From positions 1-64,000 of the forward strand of contig JAURVB010000031.1 in assembly GCA_033002965.1 (NCBI GenBank): a DNA stretch of 64,000 nt. Direction: 5' to 3'. Under the pieces are notes generated by a model. The model was not told the origin of the DNA and made no database searches. It was given only the letters and a program-made list of their open reading frames with translations. The translations under genes and the position numbers were made by a program. Shown piece by piece: positions 47,690 through 62,486 of the stretch (its first letter is position 1; each line of letters opens with the position of its first letter). This DNA is from Piper betle. Taxonomy: Eukaryota; Streptophyta; Magnoliopsida; Piperales; Piperaceae.

Positions 47690-48180
47690 ATTTTATTTGT
47701 TCTCTTATTTATTTTAGAGAGTTTAGACTATTTGATCATTAAGTCGTTGACCGTTGAGTGTTTTGATCGTTTGTCTATCTTTTATTCAATTGATTGTTTG
47801 ATTGATTGAGCATTTTCATTGTTTTACAGTTTAACGATGACTTTTTAATTGTTGATTTGTTTGACTGTTTGAGTGGTTTGATTATTTATTATTTATGGAA
47901 TGTATATGAATTATTCAGTATTCGACTATAAGGCCTTAATTGTTTAATTGTTTGATGGCTTAGCGATTTATAGTATGATTTTTTGATCTATTTGATTGAC
48001 TTTGATTGATCTACTGTTAGAATATGTGACCATTTTATTGTTTGACAGTTTCATCGCTTAATCGTTTGACCATGTTGATCGATTGACCATTCGACTATAC
48101 TTGATAATTGATTATTCGATTATATTTGACTGTTAACCATAGGACCATGTTTGACTGTTTGATTATGTGTTTGGATTGTT
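47690..48180 (+). repeat. Low-complexity TTTGA(C/T)-rich stretch
   Basis: Short variants of TGTTTGA, TTTGACTGTTTGA and GATTGATTGA recur every 10-20 bases for about 490 bp. The region looks like an old, strongly degraded minisatellite. Confidence 0.6.
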
Positions 48181-48571
48181 TTATCATCCGATAGATAGGG
48201 TCACCAAAGTACATGAGCACAGCAAGCATTGTATTGCGTATAGAAAATAACTAATCGGGCTATTCAACTAGGTACTTGGATTCAGCTTGTTGATGCAGAC
48301 CACTAGGAGCGTAGATTCTATGTCCGTGGGACTTGCAGGTGATTTTACCACTCTTTATGTGCTTTTTTTGTTTTCAAAAACCAATAATGCGGCTATTATA
48401 TTAGATTCCAGGCGATTGTGTTATATTACGCCGAAAATTGTTTTACAAGTGTTGAGAGTATATCAGGGATTTCAAAACCTGCGGATGAAACCCCTCAAGG
48501 CAGATTTTGAACTAAGCCCTACTTCTTCATGTTTCAAAATGTGTATGATATTATTGTTATTTCTTATTATC

Positions 48572-48575
<4 letters not shown>

Positions 48576-48607
<32 letters not shown>
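48576..48607. repeat. TA microsatellite left of the foldback element
   Basis: An uninterrupted TA run directly against the left arm of the foldback element. Confidence 0.95.
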
Positions 48608-48612
<5 letters not shown>

Positions 48613-49078
48613 AGGTGCAGGTTGTTGTGCTGCACTTTCCAGCGAGCAATTAACCCCCCCAACCCCCCACCCCTTCCTTCCCCCACGTCATGCCGCCCCG
48701 ATCCCGCCCCCTATTTTGCCCTGCCGCCTTGGGTCGACCTTGGGTCACCTGAGTCACTGTGCACATGCCGTCCAAGCTTGGAGAAGAGTCAGGAATGGGA
48801 GGAAGAGGTGTTGCCGGAGGCCTTCGTTGCCGAGGTTGGTGGGTGGCACTGGGTGACGGGGAAGGAAAATGGAAAGGCAGTGGGTAGGGAGAAGGGGAAG
48901 GAAGGGAGGTGGTGGTGAGGTGGCATTGCTGACTGGTAGCGGGCGGTCGGTGTTGAGGTAGCCAGCAGTCGGGTGAAGCGGCAAGGGAAAATAGAGTCAT
49001 TGGTGCAACAAAACAGGGGAGAAGGAAATTGACAGGGGTAGTTTCGTAGTAAAAATTTGACTCTCTTCTTACTTTAGT

Positions 49079-49637
49079 CAATATTACGAAATACAATTTG
49101 AAAATATAAAAAGTACAATAAAATACTATAAAATAAAATAATTGAGTTCTAATGCATTATTTTATGTTATAAAATTTTACTCTATTTTGTTTAAATTTTG
49201 AGATGTATTTCATAATATTTATTCGAGTCGGGAAGGAAATGGGCAAGGGTAATTTTGTAATAAACACTTTTACTCAATCCTCACTCGAGTTAATATTACG
49301 AAATATATCTCAAAAAATATAAAAATATAATAAAATACCATAAAATAAAATAATCGAGCTCTAATAGATTATTTTATTTTATGGTATTTTACTCTATTTT
49401 TAATATTTTTTGATGTATTTCGTAATATTGACTCAAGTCAAGAAGGAAATAGGGAGGGGTAGTTTCATAATAAAAATTTGACTCGCTCCCGACTCGAATC
49501 AATATTAAGAAATAGATCCCAAAAATATTAAAAAAGGAAAATACTATAAAATAAAATAATAGAGTTCTAATAGATTATTTTATTTTATGGTATTTTCCTA
49601 TATTTTTTATATTTTTAGAGATGTATTTCGTAATATT
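49079..49637. repeat. Three tandem 137- to 141-bp palindromes
   Basis: Palindromes at 49079-49219, 49292-49429 and 49501-49637 each pair an AATATTACGAAAT...CCATAAAATAAAATAAT arm with its inverse, around a GAG(C/T)TCTAAT core. They are separated by TTGACT-hairpin segments, so the array alternates inverted copies of the LTR promoter line with a period near 210 bp. Confidence 0.85.
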
Positions 49638-50147
49638 GACTTGAGTCGGGAGCAAGTTATGTTTCATTATGAAATTATTTTATATACTTTTTTAAAATTT
49701 ATTTCGTAATATTGACTTGAGTCTGGAACGAGTCAAGTTTTTATTATGATATTGTCATTTACCCTTTCATCACCCCCACCGCCGCCTATTTCGCCCTGCC
49801 ACCCTACTGTCGGCGACCTCACCGCTGGCCGCCTGATGCTAGCCACCGACGCCGCCTCACTAGTGTTGTCGCCGCCTCGCCACCGCCTCCCTTCCTTCCC
49901 CCTCTCCCTACCCCGGCAACCCACTGCCTTCACGTTTTCCTTCCCGATCACCCATTGCCACCCACCAACCCCGATGACAATGACCTCTGGCGACATCTCT
50001 TCCCCCTTTCCCGACTCTTCCCCAAGCCTGGACAGCATGTGCACGGTGAGTTGGGTGATTGAAGGCAGACCCAAGGCAGCTGGGCAAAATAGGGGGCAGG
50101 ATCGGGGGTGGCACGATGCAGGGAAGGAAGGGGGGGCCTGGGGGAGA

Positions 50148-50221
50148 TTTATTTATAGCCGTTGGATTCAATCCAACGGCTGTAAATAAAATGCAGCACA
50201 ACCAACATGGTTGTGCTGCAT
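50148..50221. repeat. Paired hairpins at the right end of the foldback element
   Basis: The first stem (around AGCCGTTGGATT/AATCCAACGGCT, 50148-50190) has one G-T type mismatch. The second, ATGCAGCACAACCA/TGGTTGTGCTGCAT (50191-50221), has a three-base loop. They correspond in order and spacing to 1947-2020. Confidence 0.85.
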
Positions 50222-50238
50222 TACAACAAACTTTTATA

Positions 50239-50259
50239 CTATATATATATATATATATA
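50239..50259. repeat. TA microsatellite right of the foldback element
   Basis: A TA run separated from the terminal hairpin by a 17-base linker. Confidence 0.9.
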
Positions 50260-50289
50260 ATGTTAGTGAGGCCGGGGCATAAAATTATT

Positions 50290-50765
50290 TTTGCTACAAG
50301 TTTTGATCTGGGCCATCCGATTATAAGGTCAGATCTAATGTTAAAAAAGAAAAACAACGTCTCGACGCCGGCAACTGCCGTCCTGCCGCCGCTACCCCTG
50401 TCACGCCACGGCCGCCCCCACCCTCGTCGAGGATGCCCTTCCTCCCAACTCCCTCTCAACCATGTTGGGGCGGGGGCGTTCGCTGCTGGGTTGAGGGGGA
50501 GCAGGGAGGAGGGGTGACATCGGCAGGGGAGGGGGGAGCGGGGGGTAGAGGAGGTCGTGGCAGGGTGGGGCGGCCGTAGCGTGGCAGGAGTAGCCGCGGC
50601 AGCTGGAAGTGGCCGGCAGTGGCTAGATCTGGCTGCAGTTGGCTAGTGGCGGCCGGTTGCAGAGGGTGTTTGTTTATTTTTTATTTTTGTAACAATAGAT
50701 TTAGGTTGTCCTTGTTATCGGATGGCTCATATTAAAATTTAATTTTTTTATTTAAAAAAGATTTG
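50290..50765. mobile_element. Second GC-rich element with imperfect inverted ends
   Basis: GGCCATCCGATTATAAGGTC near 50311 matches, in inverse, TTGTCCTTGTTATCGGATGGCTC near 50708-50730. TTTTTAT-type tracts flank both. The interior is GC-rich with GGCAGTGGC- and CGGCAG-like repeats. The element lies 30 bp from the foldback element and has the same style, but the boundaries are approximate. Confidence 0.4.
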
Positions 50766-51878
50766 AGCCATCTTAGTATATATATATATCCAATAACCTC
50801 TCTTAATGTCCGTGAACACTTGTGCTCCAGTACCAAGAACCCGGAAGGTGTAGACTAGTGGGTGCCATATTTAACCGTGAGTTTTGACACGTGGTATATG
50901 ACTCTCAAGCCATACTTGAAATGGTTGTCTTGCGGGCGTTGAGATTGGCCACAGAGGTTTAGAGAGAGTTAATTAATGCTGTTTTATCCTGTAGATGGAG
51001 ATCTGAGGACCACTATACTGTTTAGGGTGCAATGCATCAACATTGGGACTTGCCTCTTGTCCTGCCCTTTTGAATGTTCTCTAGGAGTTAATACTAGTTT
51101 TACTATCGTAAGCTATATGCAGCTCATTTGCCTTGTACATTAGTTACTGTGAGGACTAGTAATGCAGCTACTAACATTTTCTTACTACCCATATATTGGT
51201 GTGTTTTAACGGGGAATTCGAGTTGCTAAGTTGATGCTTCGTCTTCGCTCTAATGGGGTATTAGGGTTTGCCCTGTTTATCGTTTCATTAAGTGTATATT
51301 TATTTCATCAATAGTTTACTGTATAATTGGATCCATCGTTTAATATTTATGACTGTTTTAAGATAGAACTGTCTATCAATATTTCTATTATGTGACAAGT
51401 TTTCATACCGAGTTTTTGTTTTTTTGACTGGTGTTCTCTCCCTTGAGACAGCAAGACGGTTACTTATATCCTAGATAATTTTATTGTTTTTCTGCATTTT
51501 TATCGAGTCTAATCACTGTGAATCAAACTGGAAATAGCTCATCATACTGAATAACTCTCTAGTCGGTTCATCCCTAAACCAGCGACTGGGATATTACAAT
51601 CACCCAGCTTGACCATATCTCAGGGGCTTCCAATTATTGTTCAAAAGCTAAGGAGGTAGAGAGCTCCAGCTCGTTCAAAAGAAGTGGATAATCGATTATT
51701 TACAACCCAGTTTTTCATGCCTCTCTTTCAAACACAAAACATCCAATCTCTATTAACTATTGAGGTTTTTTTAATTTTTTTGAATGCAAACGTTGAGGTT
51801 TTGATGGTAATATGCATGATAAACCTTCTCTTCCATGTATCCCTAGGGGACATGTCATAATTAGAAATTAGCTTCCGG

Positions 51879-51917
<39 letters not shown>

Positions 51918-52907
51918 GACGTTAGAAATTATTATTCAACACATTTGTTAGCTCTAAAAATTGTAATTTTCTGATAAATAATCAATAGTCAAAAGATGTT
52001 ATCATTAATTTTAGTAATTACCGTCTTTTTGCTTTCTATAAATATGTGCACTCCCACCTGTGTAAAACAATAAATTTGAGAATTGTGATGCGATAATTCT
52101 GACAATCTTGAGTTAACTTGGAAAAAACTAGTGATTTCCAATTCTTGATTTCACTATGACCTGATTATAATTTCTAGTGTATAAATTATAATGTAAGTTA
52201 TTTATATTTTTTTATTCAATTTAAATATATTTAATCTTTACAAGGGATATATAAGGTACTAATCAACCAATCGCTCAGATTTGGGTGGAGCGTTAGTAAC
52301 ATGTCAATATTATTTATTTAAGACTGCTCAATACGCAGCTTTGAAGGCTTATATTTGACTTTTGGACGGGAGGAGATTTCGGTGTGCTGCCCATAGTCAC
52401 CAATCAAATCTCTTAAAAAAAAATCTCACATTTTTTAAAGATTTTTTTGGATTTTGTAAATTTTTGGGAAATATCATAAAAATAGAATACATTGATATTA
52501 AATTAAAATTAGAAGTCGTAAAACACTCTCCTTCATGGTTTACTTGTGCATCCATCCACCACAAACACTGGTTTACTTTTTTATCCCCTCGATTGGCATT
52601 TGGAAGTGGCAATCAAAGGTGTGAGCCCGCCCCAAGGAGTTACGAGAAAGAGTCGGGAAATTAACCGAACAAAGTTGGCGACACCCAAATCTCTTTCCTC
52701 TGGTTCTTTACTTGTACATCCATCACCACAAACCCTGGTTTACCTTTTTATCCCCTCGATCGGTTACCTCTTAAGCCAAGCAACACAGTTGTCATTTTGA
52801 TCGTTGGACAGAAACAAAAAAGTACGGTTGAACATACCAATGTGAAAGTACATAATATGGGTGGCAATTCTAACCCCTGCAAACATGAACTCTCCATCAC
52901 TATTGTT
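50766..52907. other. Unassigned; 3' flank of the peroxidase gene
   Basis: A sequence resembling the end of the long gypsy LTR (ACCAGCGACTGGGATATTACA) ends near 51597, but no matching start was found. A TA microsatellite lies at 51881-51915. A CATCCATC(C)ACCACAAAC...TTTTATCCCCTCGATTGG line occurs twice (from about 52548 and 52717). Confidence 0.4.
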
Positions 52908-55990
<3,083 letters not shown>

Positions 55991-56186
55991 TTTGGGTGTC
56001 CCCAAGGAGTGTGTTCTACAGGTCAATTCGGTGTCTCATATCAAACTAAGCTTTGAGGGTTTTGCAGCTACCATTTTGATGTGTAGAATGCTCTTGCCTT
56101 CATGGTTGAAAGCTTGGAAGTCGGAAGTCGGAACTTCCATTTATGAATAAATCTAATAAGAGAATTAAATGGTTCTACTGGTCCTA

Positions 56187-56194
56187 CTTAAATA
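56187..56194 (-). promoter_or_regulatory. Possible TATA element of the peroxidase gene
   Basis: On the minus strand TATTTAAG lies about 200 bp before the ATG, with no better TATA match between. This is position and motif only. Confidence 0.3.
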
Positions 56195-56540
56195 GCTGCA
56201 TTTACTATGTCAGAATGTTTGCAGGAAACAGTTGTATTTGTCTTCAATATCGTTTGTGGTTCTCGCTTCTGGCAATTGGATTAGATGAAGCAATTCAAAT
56301 AAACACAGAGCTCATTGGCATATGATTTCTTCTTCAATTAGCGCAATGCAATGGTTGCTTTGCAGTCATCTTAAAGTGTGTAACAAGGTTCAGATTACGG
56401 TGGGCCGCGACAACCGGATGGTGGATTGCCACAAGGTTTGAAGCATTCATGCCTGAATTCAACCCATTATGCAGAATAATAACAAATGAAACGTGAATAT
56501 TTCTGTCTGGCCTAATAACGAATCAGACACAGAGACACAC

Positions 56541-56810
56541 AGTGATCACAAATTGATAATAGAGATAACTATCTATAGGAAGGACTCAAATTTACTATTA
56601 ACGTGTGGGAGGGACGAATTTCATATATTACGTGTTGGATAGAAGTATAATTCATGTGACAAATATACAAATTAGACACAAACACTGATCATAAAATAAT
56701 GATAGAGACCATTACGTATAAGAGGGACTCAAATTTATTATTATGTGTGTGAGGGAAGAATTTCATATATTATGTGTTGGAGAGAAGTGTAATTTGTGTG
56801 ACAAATATAT
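56541..56810. repeat. Imperfect direct repeat of about 120 bp upstream of the peroxidase
   Basis: ATAATAGAGA...GGACTCAAATTTA(C/T)TATTA, then GAATTTCATATATTA and GTGACAAATATA, occurs from about 56556 and again from about 56700. Confidence 0.7.
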
Positions 56811-56850
56811 CTCTACGATTAGCTTTACCTATGGGGTATATATTAGTTTA

Positions 56851-56988
56851 AATTATTGGGTTAGCTTAGTCTTGGGTCAGTTTAAGTTGAAGGGTGGAGC
56901 AATGAAGTGTAAAATTAGGAATTATTGGGTTAGCTTAGTCTTGGGTCAGTTTAAGTTGAAGGGTGGAGCAATGAAGTGTAAAATTAGG
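56851..56988. repeat. Perfect 69-bp tandem duplication
   Basis: Bases 56851-56919 and 56920-56988 are identical by eye (AATTATTGGGTTAGC...GTAAAATTAGG). Sixty-nine is a multiple of three, so the short frame across it repeats in phase, but no coding function is apparent. Confidence 0.9.
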
Positions 56989-57659
56989 CCAACGCCAACG
57001 CCGCGCCTTCATAGGTATGTATTGATATGCAAAAAGGGTTAGCTTTAATGTTGATATGTGTTGATGTAGATTTGAGTTGGTTTGTATGTATTGATTTTGT
57101 AGAGTAAAGTTTCCCTTAAAAAAATAGTAAAGGATCTGTGTTGATTTTACCGCTTACATACAAGTTCCTCTCTGTTTTTTTGTGTTGATTTTACTGCTTA
57201 GATATAAGTTCCTCTCTATTTTTTTGCTCCAAGAGTTCCATAAAGTTACAATGAAACAAAATTGTAGTGTGTCTAATGATCTTTATCATCAATAGCATTC
57301 AAAACTTGTAGAACTAGCTTATATTAGATTTTGATCATGATGTGTACTATGTTGATACAGATAAAATTGATAGAAGATTATATATGTAGTGTGCAACCTT
57401 TTTGTTATTATATTGCTTGTAAAGTAAAAAGTAATTTGTGAATTGCTAAATCTGAATTTAATGAGACAATTGATGAATGATTTGTTTGATGTGTTGAGGT
57501 GCCTTGATGTGTTAATCTATGTTAATTTGAATTGATATTTGTTGAGTAAAGGCTTCATTTTTTTCTTTTCGTGGTGACATGTAATGTGAAACGTGGATGT
57601 GTTGAGTAGACATAATATTGGGTGATTTATTATATTGTTTTATGTATTAATTTGTGTTG

Positions 57660-60600
57660 CTAATTTGTCCATGTAGAGGAAACAGACATGAAGAGCCGAC
57701 AGAACACAAAAAGTTTTCAGGGAAAGGCAACTAAGTCTTCTACATCTGATAGAGGTATGAAAGATCTTTGATTTATGAGATAATAAAAATGTAAGTGTCG
57801 ATAGTTAATTGTGTAGAATGTAGAATATTGCCATTGATGATGTATCATGTATCACGAATATAAAATAAAATGTACAAAGTGTCATTAATGAATTTTGTAA
57901 TATTATTTAATAAATTATACTCATTTGAACGTGTCATTAAAAGTAAATTGATGGTGATATTATGTCAACTCCAGATAAAGAAAAGCAGGTCCACGATTTG
58001 AGAGGCATTTACATGAAGGTTGCTTGTAGTACAAATCAATTTAAAAACTTAGGTAGGCTTCCTCTAGCCAACACACATTGGAAGAAAAATAAATGGGGAC
58101 TCCTTCGATAGGATGAAGGACCTTGCAAAGTTGAAACTCCAACTAGGGTTGTTGGTGTATTTGCTTTGATATTGGGTCCAAGGAGGTGTAGGTGGCAACT
58201 TTAAGCTGGGGCTGCACATGGTGCCTTTCAGCATAGAGGATGTGGTTGAAAAAATAGGCATCCCAAACTAGGGAGCATTATTAGCGATGAGAATGAGAAG
58301 GCAACCTCGAAGTGGGCAATGCACCACTTCAAGGGTGAGAAGATTAATCAAAATGTAATAAGGGAGAAGCTATAAGCCCAATTAGAAAAAAGACAATGGG
58401 AAGGCCCCCAATTTCAAAGATGGTGTTAGATTGTACATTTAGTACATATTTGCTAATGTACTGGTTTCTCAAACCAATGGTCTTTGCTCGATCATATTGT
58501 GTGATATCCTTAAAGATTTGTTATGTTTGGGCAAATTCAATTGGGCTAGAGTCATGCACTCCTTTTTGGTTGGATATGTATAGAAGATGGCATATTTAGC
58601 AAATGTTAGGGCAGAGGTTGAGAAAGCATCAGTTGGAAACCTATGTTATACTTCTTGGATCATTCAAGTAAACTTAAACTTTTACATTATTAAATATAAA
58701 CCTTTGGGTTGTATATAATTATTCAAATATGTGTGTATAATCTCCCATTTCTTTATCTTGTAGGTTTGGCTGTTTGAGTACTCAAGGTAATGGGCAAGCA
58801 AATCATATGAAGCAGGGGTTCCAAGATATACTCGATGATTGGACACGTGCAAGTGTTAAGAGTTGCCAAGCAAACCTGGGGAATATAAACAATTTTGTCT
58901 TCCTTATGAGATATTGATGTTAGCGTTAACACAAAGGGCATGGCAGGGGTATCTATTGATGTAAGGAACAGGAAATCATCGTTGTTGACATTTACTATAT
59001 ATACTATCCTGCCATTGATGATATTGGTATTGATTGTTTTATGTTAATGATGTCATTTTGTAGTATTCAGCAAGGACTCCAACCATAGACTCAGACCACT
59101 TGACAATTATTTTCAAGAAATACAAGTGGAACAAGTTGGGATTGAAGTTCGTCAAAAGGTACTGGGGGAAATAGTTGCAGCCCTAAAGGCAAAGAATGAA
59201 GAGAAAGTCAAGCTCATGAGGACTTTGCTCAAACTTATTCAAGTTTGTAAGAGATTTGACCTTGAGCAAGATTCTAGCAACAAGGGTGAAGGTTCAAGTG
59301 TGATGGTTAGAGTCAATTATGACCAATATACCACTTGAGAAATTGCTGAGGGAGATGGTTTTGACAAAGATTTGGATGTCAAGGAAGATGCCTCCAAAAG
59401 GGTAGGAGAAGAGGATAGGGCATTGGAATTTTGTGAAGAGTAAAAAACATTAGAAGAGAGTGAAGATGAGAAAAGATGATGAGGACAAGGCCAGACTGAT
59501 AGCAATGATGACAACAAGGGTGATGAAGAGGATAAAAAAGATGAGTGTGGGAATGACAAATTTGGGGATTAAGGATTTGAGGACAACTCAAAATAGAGTT
59601 AAGAGGTGAAAGGCAAGATGTTTGAAGGAAATACGTGGGGATGAGATAACAACAGAGGAGAACATTGTGAAGAGTCCCCCATTGATGACTATTTCTGGTG
59701 TGAAGAGCATAGAGGTATGACATTTTGAGGCATTTGTTGTTAACTTGCTTCCATATCATTAAAAACTTAACTAATTATCATGAATATCATGAATTTGTCA
59801 TCAATGATAGCTAAGTGTTATATGTGATTGTCTTTGCCTTGAATGCAAGAAATGGGTAAAATCTTGTCAGTTGACAAATTAGGAACTGCATGTCCTGTTG
59901 AAGTTAAGGATGTCATACTTGCGAAGAATGCCTGAATCAAAGAAACTATTTGTGCTAGACTAAAGTGAAGATAATTTGTTTACTATATTCATCACTTTTC
60001 ACCAATTTTATATATTAAATATTTAGTTAGTAATAGTATTTCCTATCAAATAAACTTGTGATTAATGATACCAATATGTCATCTTTTTTTTGGTTTATAA
60101 TTGTTGTAGGCAAATGGCAAAATTGCAAGTAATGTGAAAGGATCTTCCTCTTGTACACCTCCTACAAAAGAAAGGGGAAGCAAATTGTTGATAATAATAA
60201 TAATTTTATAGATGACATGCCACTAGTAGTATACCAAAGGACAAAAAGAAATCATGATAGGTGGTCAACCCTTACATGGAGCATAAAAGTTCTACATGTG
60301 TAATTTCCTCCACAAAGATGCCTTCTGTGACTAACTATGACAACATGGAGAATATTGTGTACTATGCCTCGATTGGTAAATTATAGAACATGAATAGGAC
60401 AACAATAAACAACTCTATGCTATGCAAGGGAGGAGAGCCTGGTACTATGCGGGTGACATAGGCACAAGTGTTATAGGTTTTAAATGAGGAACACATTCAT
60501 TATGCGGTAAGATGCGGTAAATTGCAGTTTCCCATTATATTATTAATGCATGTACCCATGACTAGAAATATGATGTGAAATTACTAAATTTTAATGTTGT

Positions 60601-61000
60601 AGGTCTTGTACACTTACATACAATTTATCCAGAATCGACCAGAGGATTTAGGTTTTACTAATAGTGATGATGAAGATGACGGGCAAGGTATAAGATAATG
60701 TTACATTATTGACACGTTTGTTGCCACTTTCCTTGGTGAGGTATGCGAATGACGTGGTGTTTACCTCTATTTTACATTTGTGTAAACATATTCATATTTC
60801 AGCCATTTGATGTGTTCCCATCTGTAGAGAGTGTATAATGTGGCAACGAATAGCACATAAAATGAAAAGCAATTGACAAGATTGGGCATTTTGTATGATG
60901 TGGCCCTACTATTGATTTGTATGATAATCACTACTCATGCTTGCAACTAATTGTAAAGATGATATCATGACATAACTATATCTCTCGGATTGACGGGCAA
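57660..61000 (+). pseudogene. Degenerate plus-strand frames, probably transposon-associated
   Basis: Pieces that read like exons are MKSRQNTKSFQGKATKSS after a TGTAG acceptor (57677), DKEKQVHDLRGIYMKVACST (57975), LGLHMVPFSIEDVVEKIG (about 58203), a hydrophobic stretch MVLDCTFSTYLLMYWFLK (58420), and a charged coiled stretch EIVAALKAKNEEKVKLM (59168). The order (charged start, G.....PF....V....G.P, hydrophobic helices, acidic tail) recalls the plant proteins that accompany Ulp1-type proteases in MULE and other transposons. No catalytic His-Asp-Cys set was found. Many stops occur. Family assignment is tentative. Confidence 0.3.
60368..60642 (+). repeat. Left arm of a 275-bp inverted repeat
   Basis: CCTCGATTGGTAAATTATAG through CAGAATCGACCAG matches the reverse complement of 63691-63966 nearly base for base. 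The arms enclose 3.05 kb that includes the MULE transposase fragment and the captured peroxidase piece. Confidence 0.85.
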
Positions 61001-61854
61001 TACTCCTTGGAATAGCTAAAGTTGTGGTAAACATTTACATTTTACCAGAAATATGCCTTAATATAATTTGATGCCCACAACAATGTAGGCGATATTTGCC
61101 TTTCTTAATTATTACCTTGGGATTGCTCCTCAATCATTAAGTTGAAAACTGCATTTTGCATTTGTAGCAAAAATGTTGGATGTATAATCGTGGAAGGACA
61201 AATTATAGATGGAATACTTTCATCACTCATTCAACACTTTCCGTCATTAGTTAATCTACTTATATTCTTGAAATATGGTAAGAATGATTTATGTAGGTTT
61301 GTTGCACCCCACCATTTTTGTTGCAAATTAGGGCCATATTTATAGTGGAATGTTAGGTATAAATAAGTAAAATGTCACTAGTGATTTTACTTGTACCTTT
61401 GTAAATTTTGCATCAAATAAACTTGGTGAACATTTGTGTGTTGTTGTGTTATGTGATGTGTATATAGGTATATTGGTGAATGACAAGTCATTAAAGTGCC
61501 ACTTGTCAAACAATGTTTGTCATTGATGACATGTTATTTCTGAAGTGCATCGCAGATCAACAGTCAATAGAGAGCAACAAGTATTTTGGAATGACCTAAC
61601 ACAAGGCTCCAAAGATCCAAAATGCACTATCAAAATGATTTCCACCACTAGAAGTGACATTTGACCTTCTATGCATCAATCAATAGGCTACTTGAACATG
61701 CTCAACAATATCGCCTCAGTTCATCTCGTTCGTCGGGCCATCACTCGGCAAATCACGAACGTAAACAAAGTCATTAGTAAGCCAGGTAAGCCTGATTTTT
61801 TAATGGCATCTCTTGCAAATACCACGATCTACTGTCAACTCTTGAAATATTGTC
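61001..61854. other. Unassigned
   Basis: AT-rich sequence between the degenerate plus-strand frames and the MULE fragment. Short open frames (67 codons at 61142 and 62 at 61671) carry no recognised signature. Confidence 0.4.
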
Positions 61855-62460
61855 ATTGATGGATATCCATCTCATCTCTAGAATACAATACAAGCACACT
61901 ACTACCTGCATTTCTATGCGCAAGCTCTTGCCCATATGCTAGTAGGATCCCAAATGATGCATCATGGTTACCTTCAATTTTATTCAGTAAGTATTTCTTT
62001 TGCCATTTGACTACTCCAATAGCTTGGAACCACACCATAATACTTATTCGCAAGTAGCACTATGTGATTGGGCATAATATGTTGACTGTCACCATAACCC
62101 TTTGACTTGTGAACAATCCACTTAGCCTTTGCCATAGCATGGTCTCTACTAGCCCTCCAAATGTCCACAAGGGTGCTTGTCGCGATAGCATGCTACTTTC
62201 ACTCTACCATCCACAAATGTGGCCCAAACCTTCCAGGGGCACCTGTGATTTTCAGGTTTTGCCGGATGTATTTTTACCCTCGACTTTCATCATAGTGGCT
62301 CTTTATGACTGAATCACTCAATGCAATTTTTAATTTTGCCATCGTTGCAAATTGTGTACCCACTTGAAACTTGTCAAAGTCGTGAAGATCCTCCAATTCA
62401 CCAATAGAATCACCTTCATCTGATTCATCAATAGTAGGCCATGGTACTAAATTATTTCTT
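61855..62460 (-). pseudogene. MULE (MuDR-type) transposase, N-terminal half
   Basis: Minus-strand pieces in order: PWPTIDESDEGD and FQVGTQFATMAKLKIALSDS (N-terminal domain), then CPWKVWATFVDG with YRDKHPCGH (a Cys/His finger in the style of the MuDR domain), AMAKAKWIVHK, and NKIEGNHDASFGILLAYGQE followed by NAGSSVLVLYSRDEMD. In plant MULE transposases this reads G.H..QF..L..Y..EL...NPGS.V, just before the catalytic core. Frame shifts separate the pieces and the catalytic DDE part is absent. Confidence 0.65.
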
Positions 62461-62486
62461 AAAAAGTAGTTAACTAAGTTAAAGGT

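Larger units (their letters stand above)
48608..50238. mobile_element. Foldback element with long inverted arms, flanked by TA microsatellites
   Basis: The left arm (48608 to about 49080, read on the minus strand) and right arm (about 49640-50238, plus strand) encode matching proline-rich peptides, for example PDSSPSLDGMCTV against PDSSPSLDSMCTV and GRPKAAGQNRGRDRG against GRPKAAGQNRGQDRG. They are inverted copies of one module. The centre holds three further palindromes. TA runs border both ends (48576-48607 and 50239-50259). The right end carries paired hairpins (50148-50221); the left end has a shorter GTGCAG/CTGCAC hairpin near 48616. No transposase is present. The arms share the TTGACT-hairpin and proline module with the long gypsy LTRs. 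Confidence 0.7.

Noticed and set aside
51577..51597. ACCAGCGACTGGGATATTACA resembling a gypsy LTR end
   Set aside because: No matching LTR start or conserved block lies upstream, so a complete LTR cannot be supported.
58396..58599. 67-codon frame as a membrane protein gene
   Set aside because: The hydrophobic stretch sits among stops in a degenerate transposon-like reading frame; nothing supports an independent gene.
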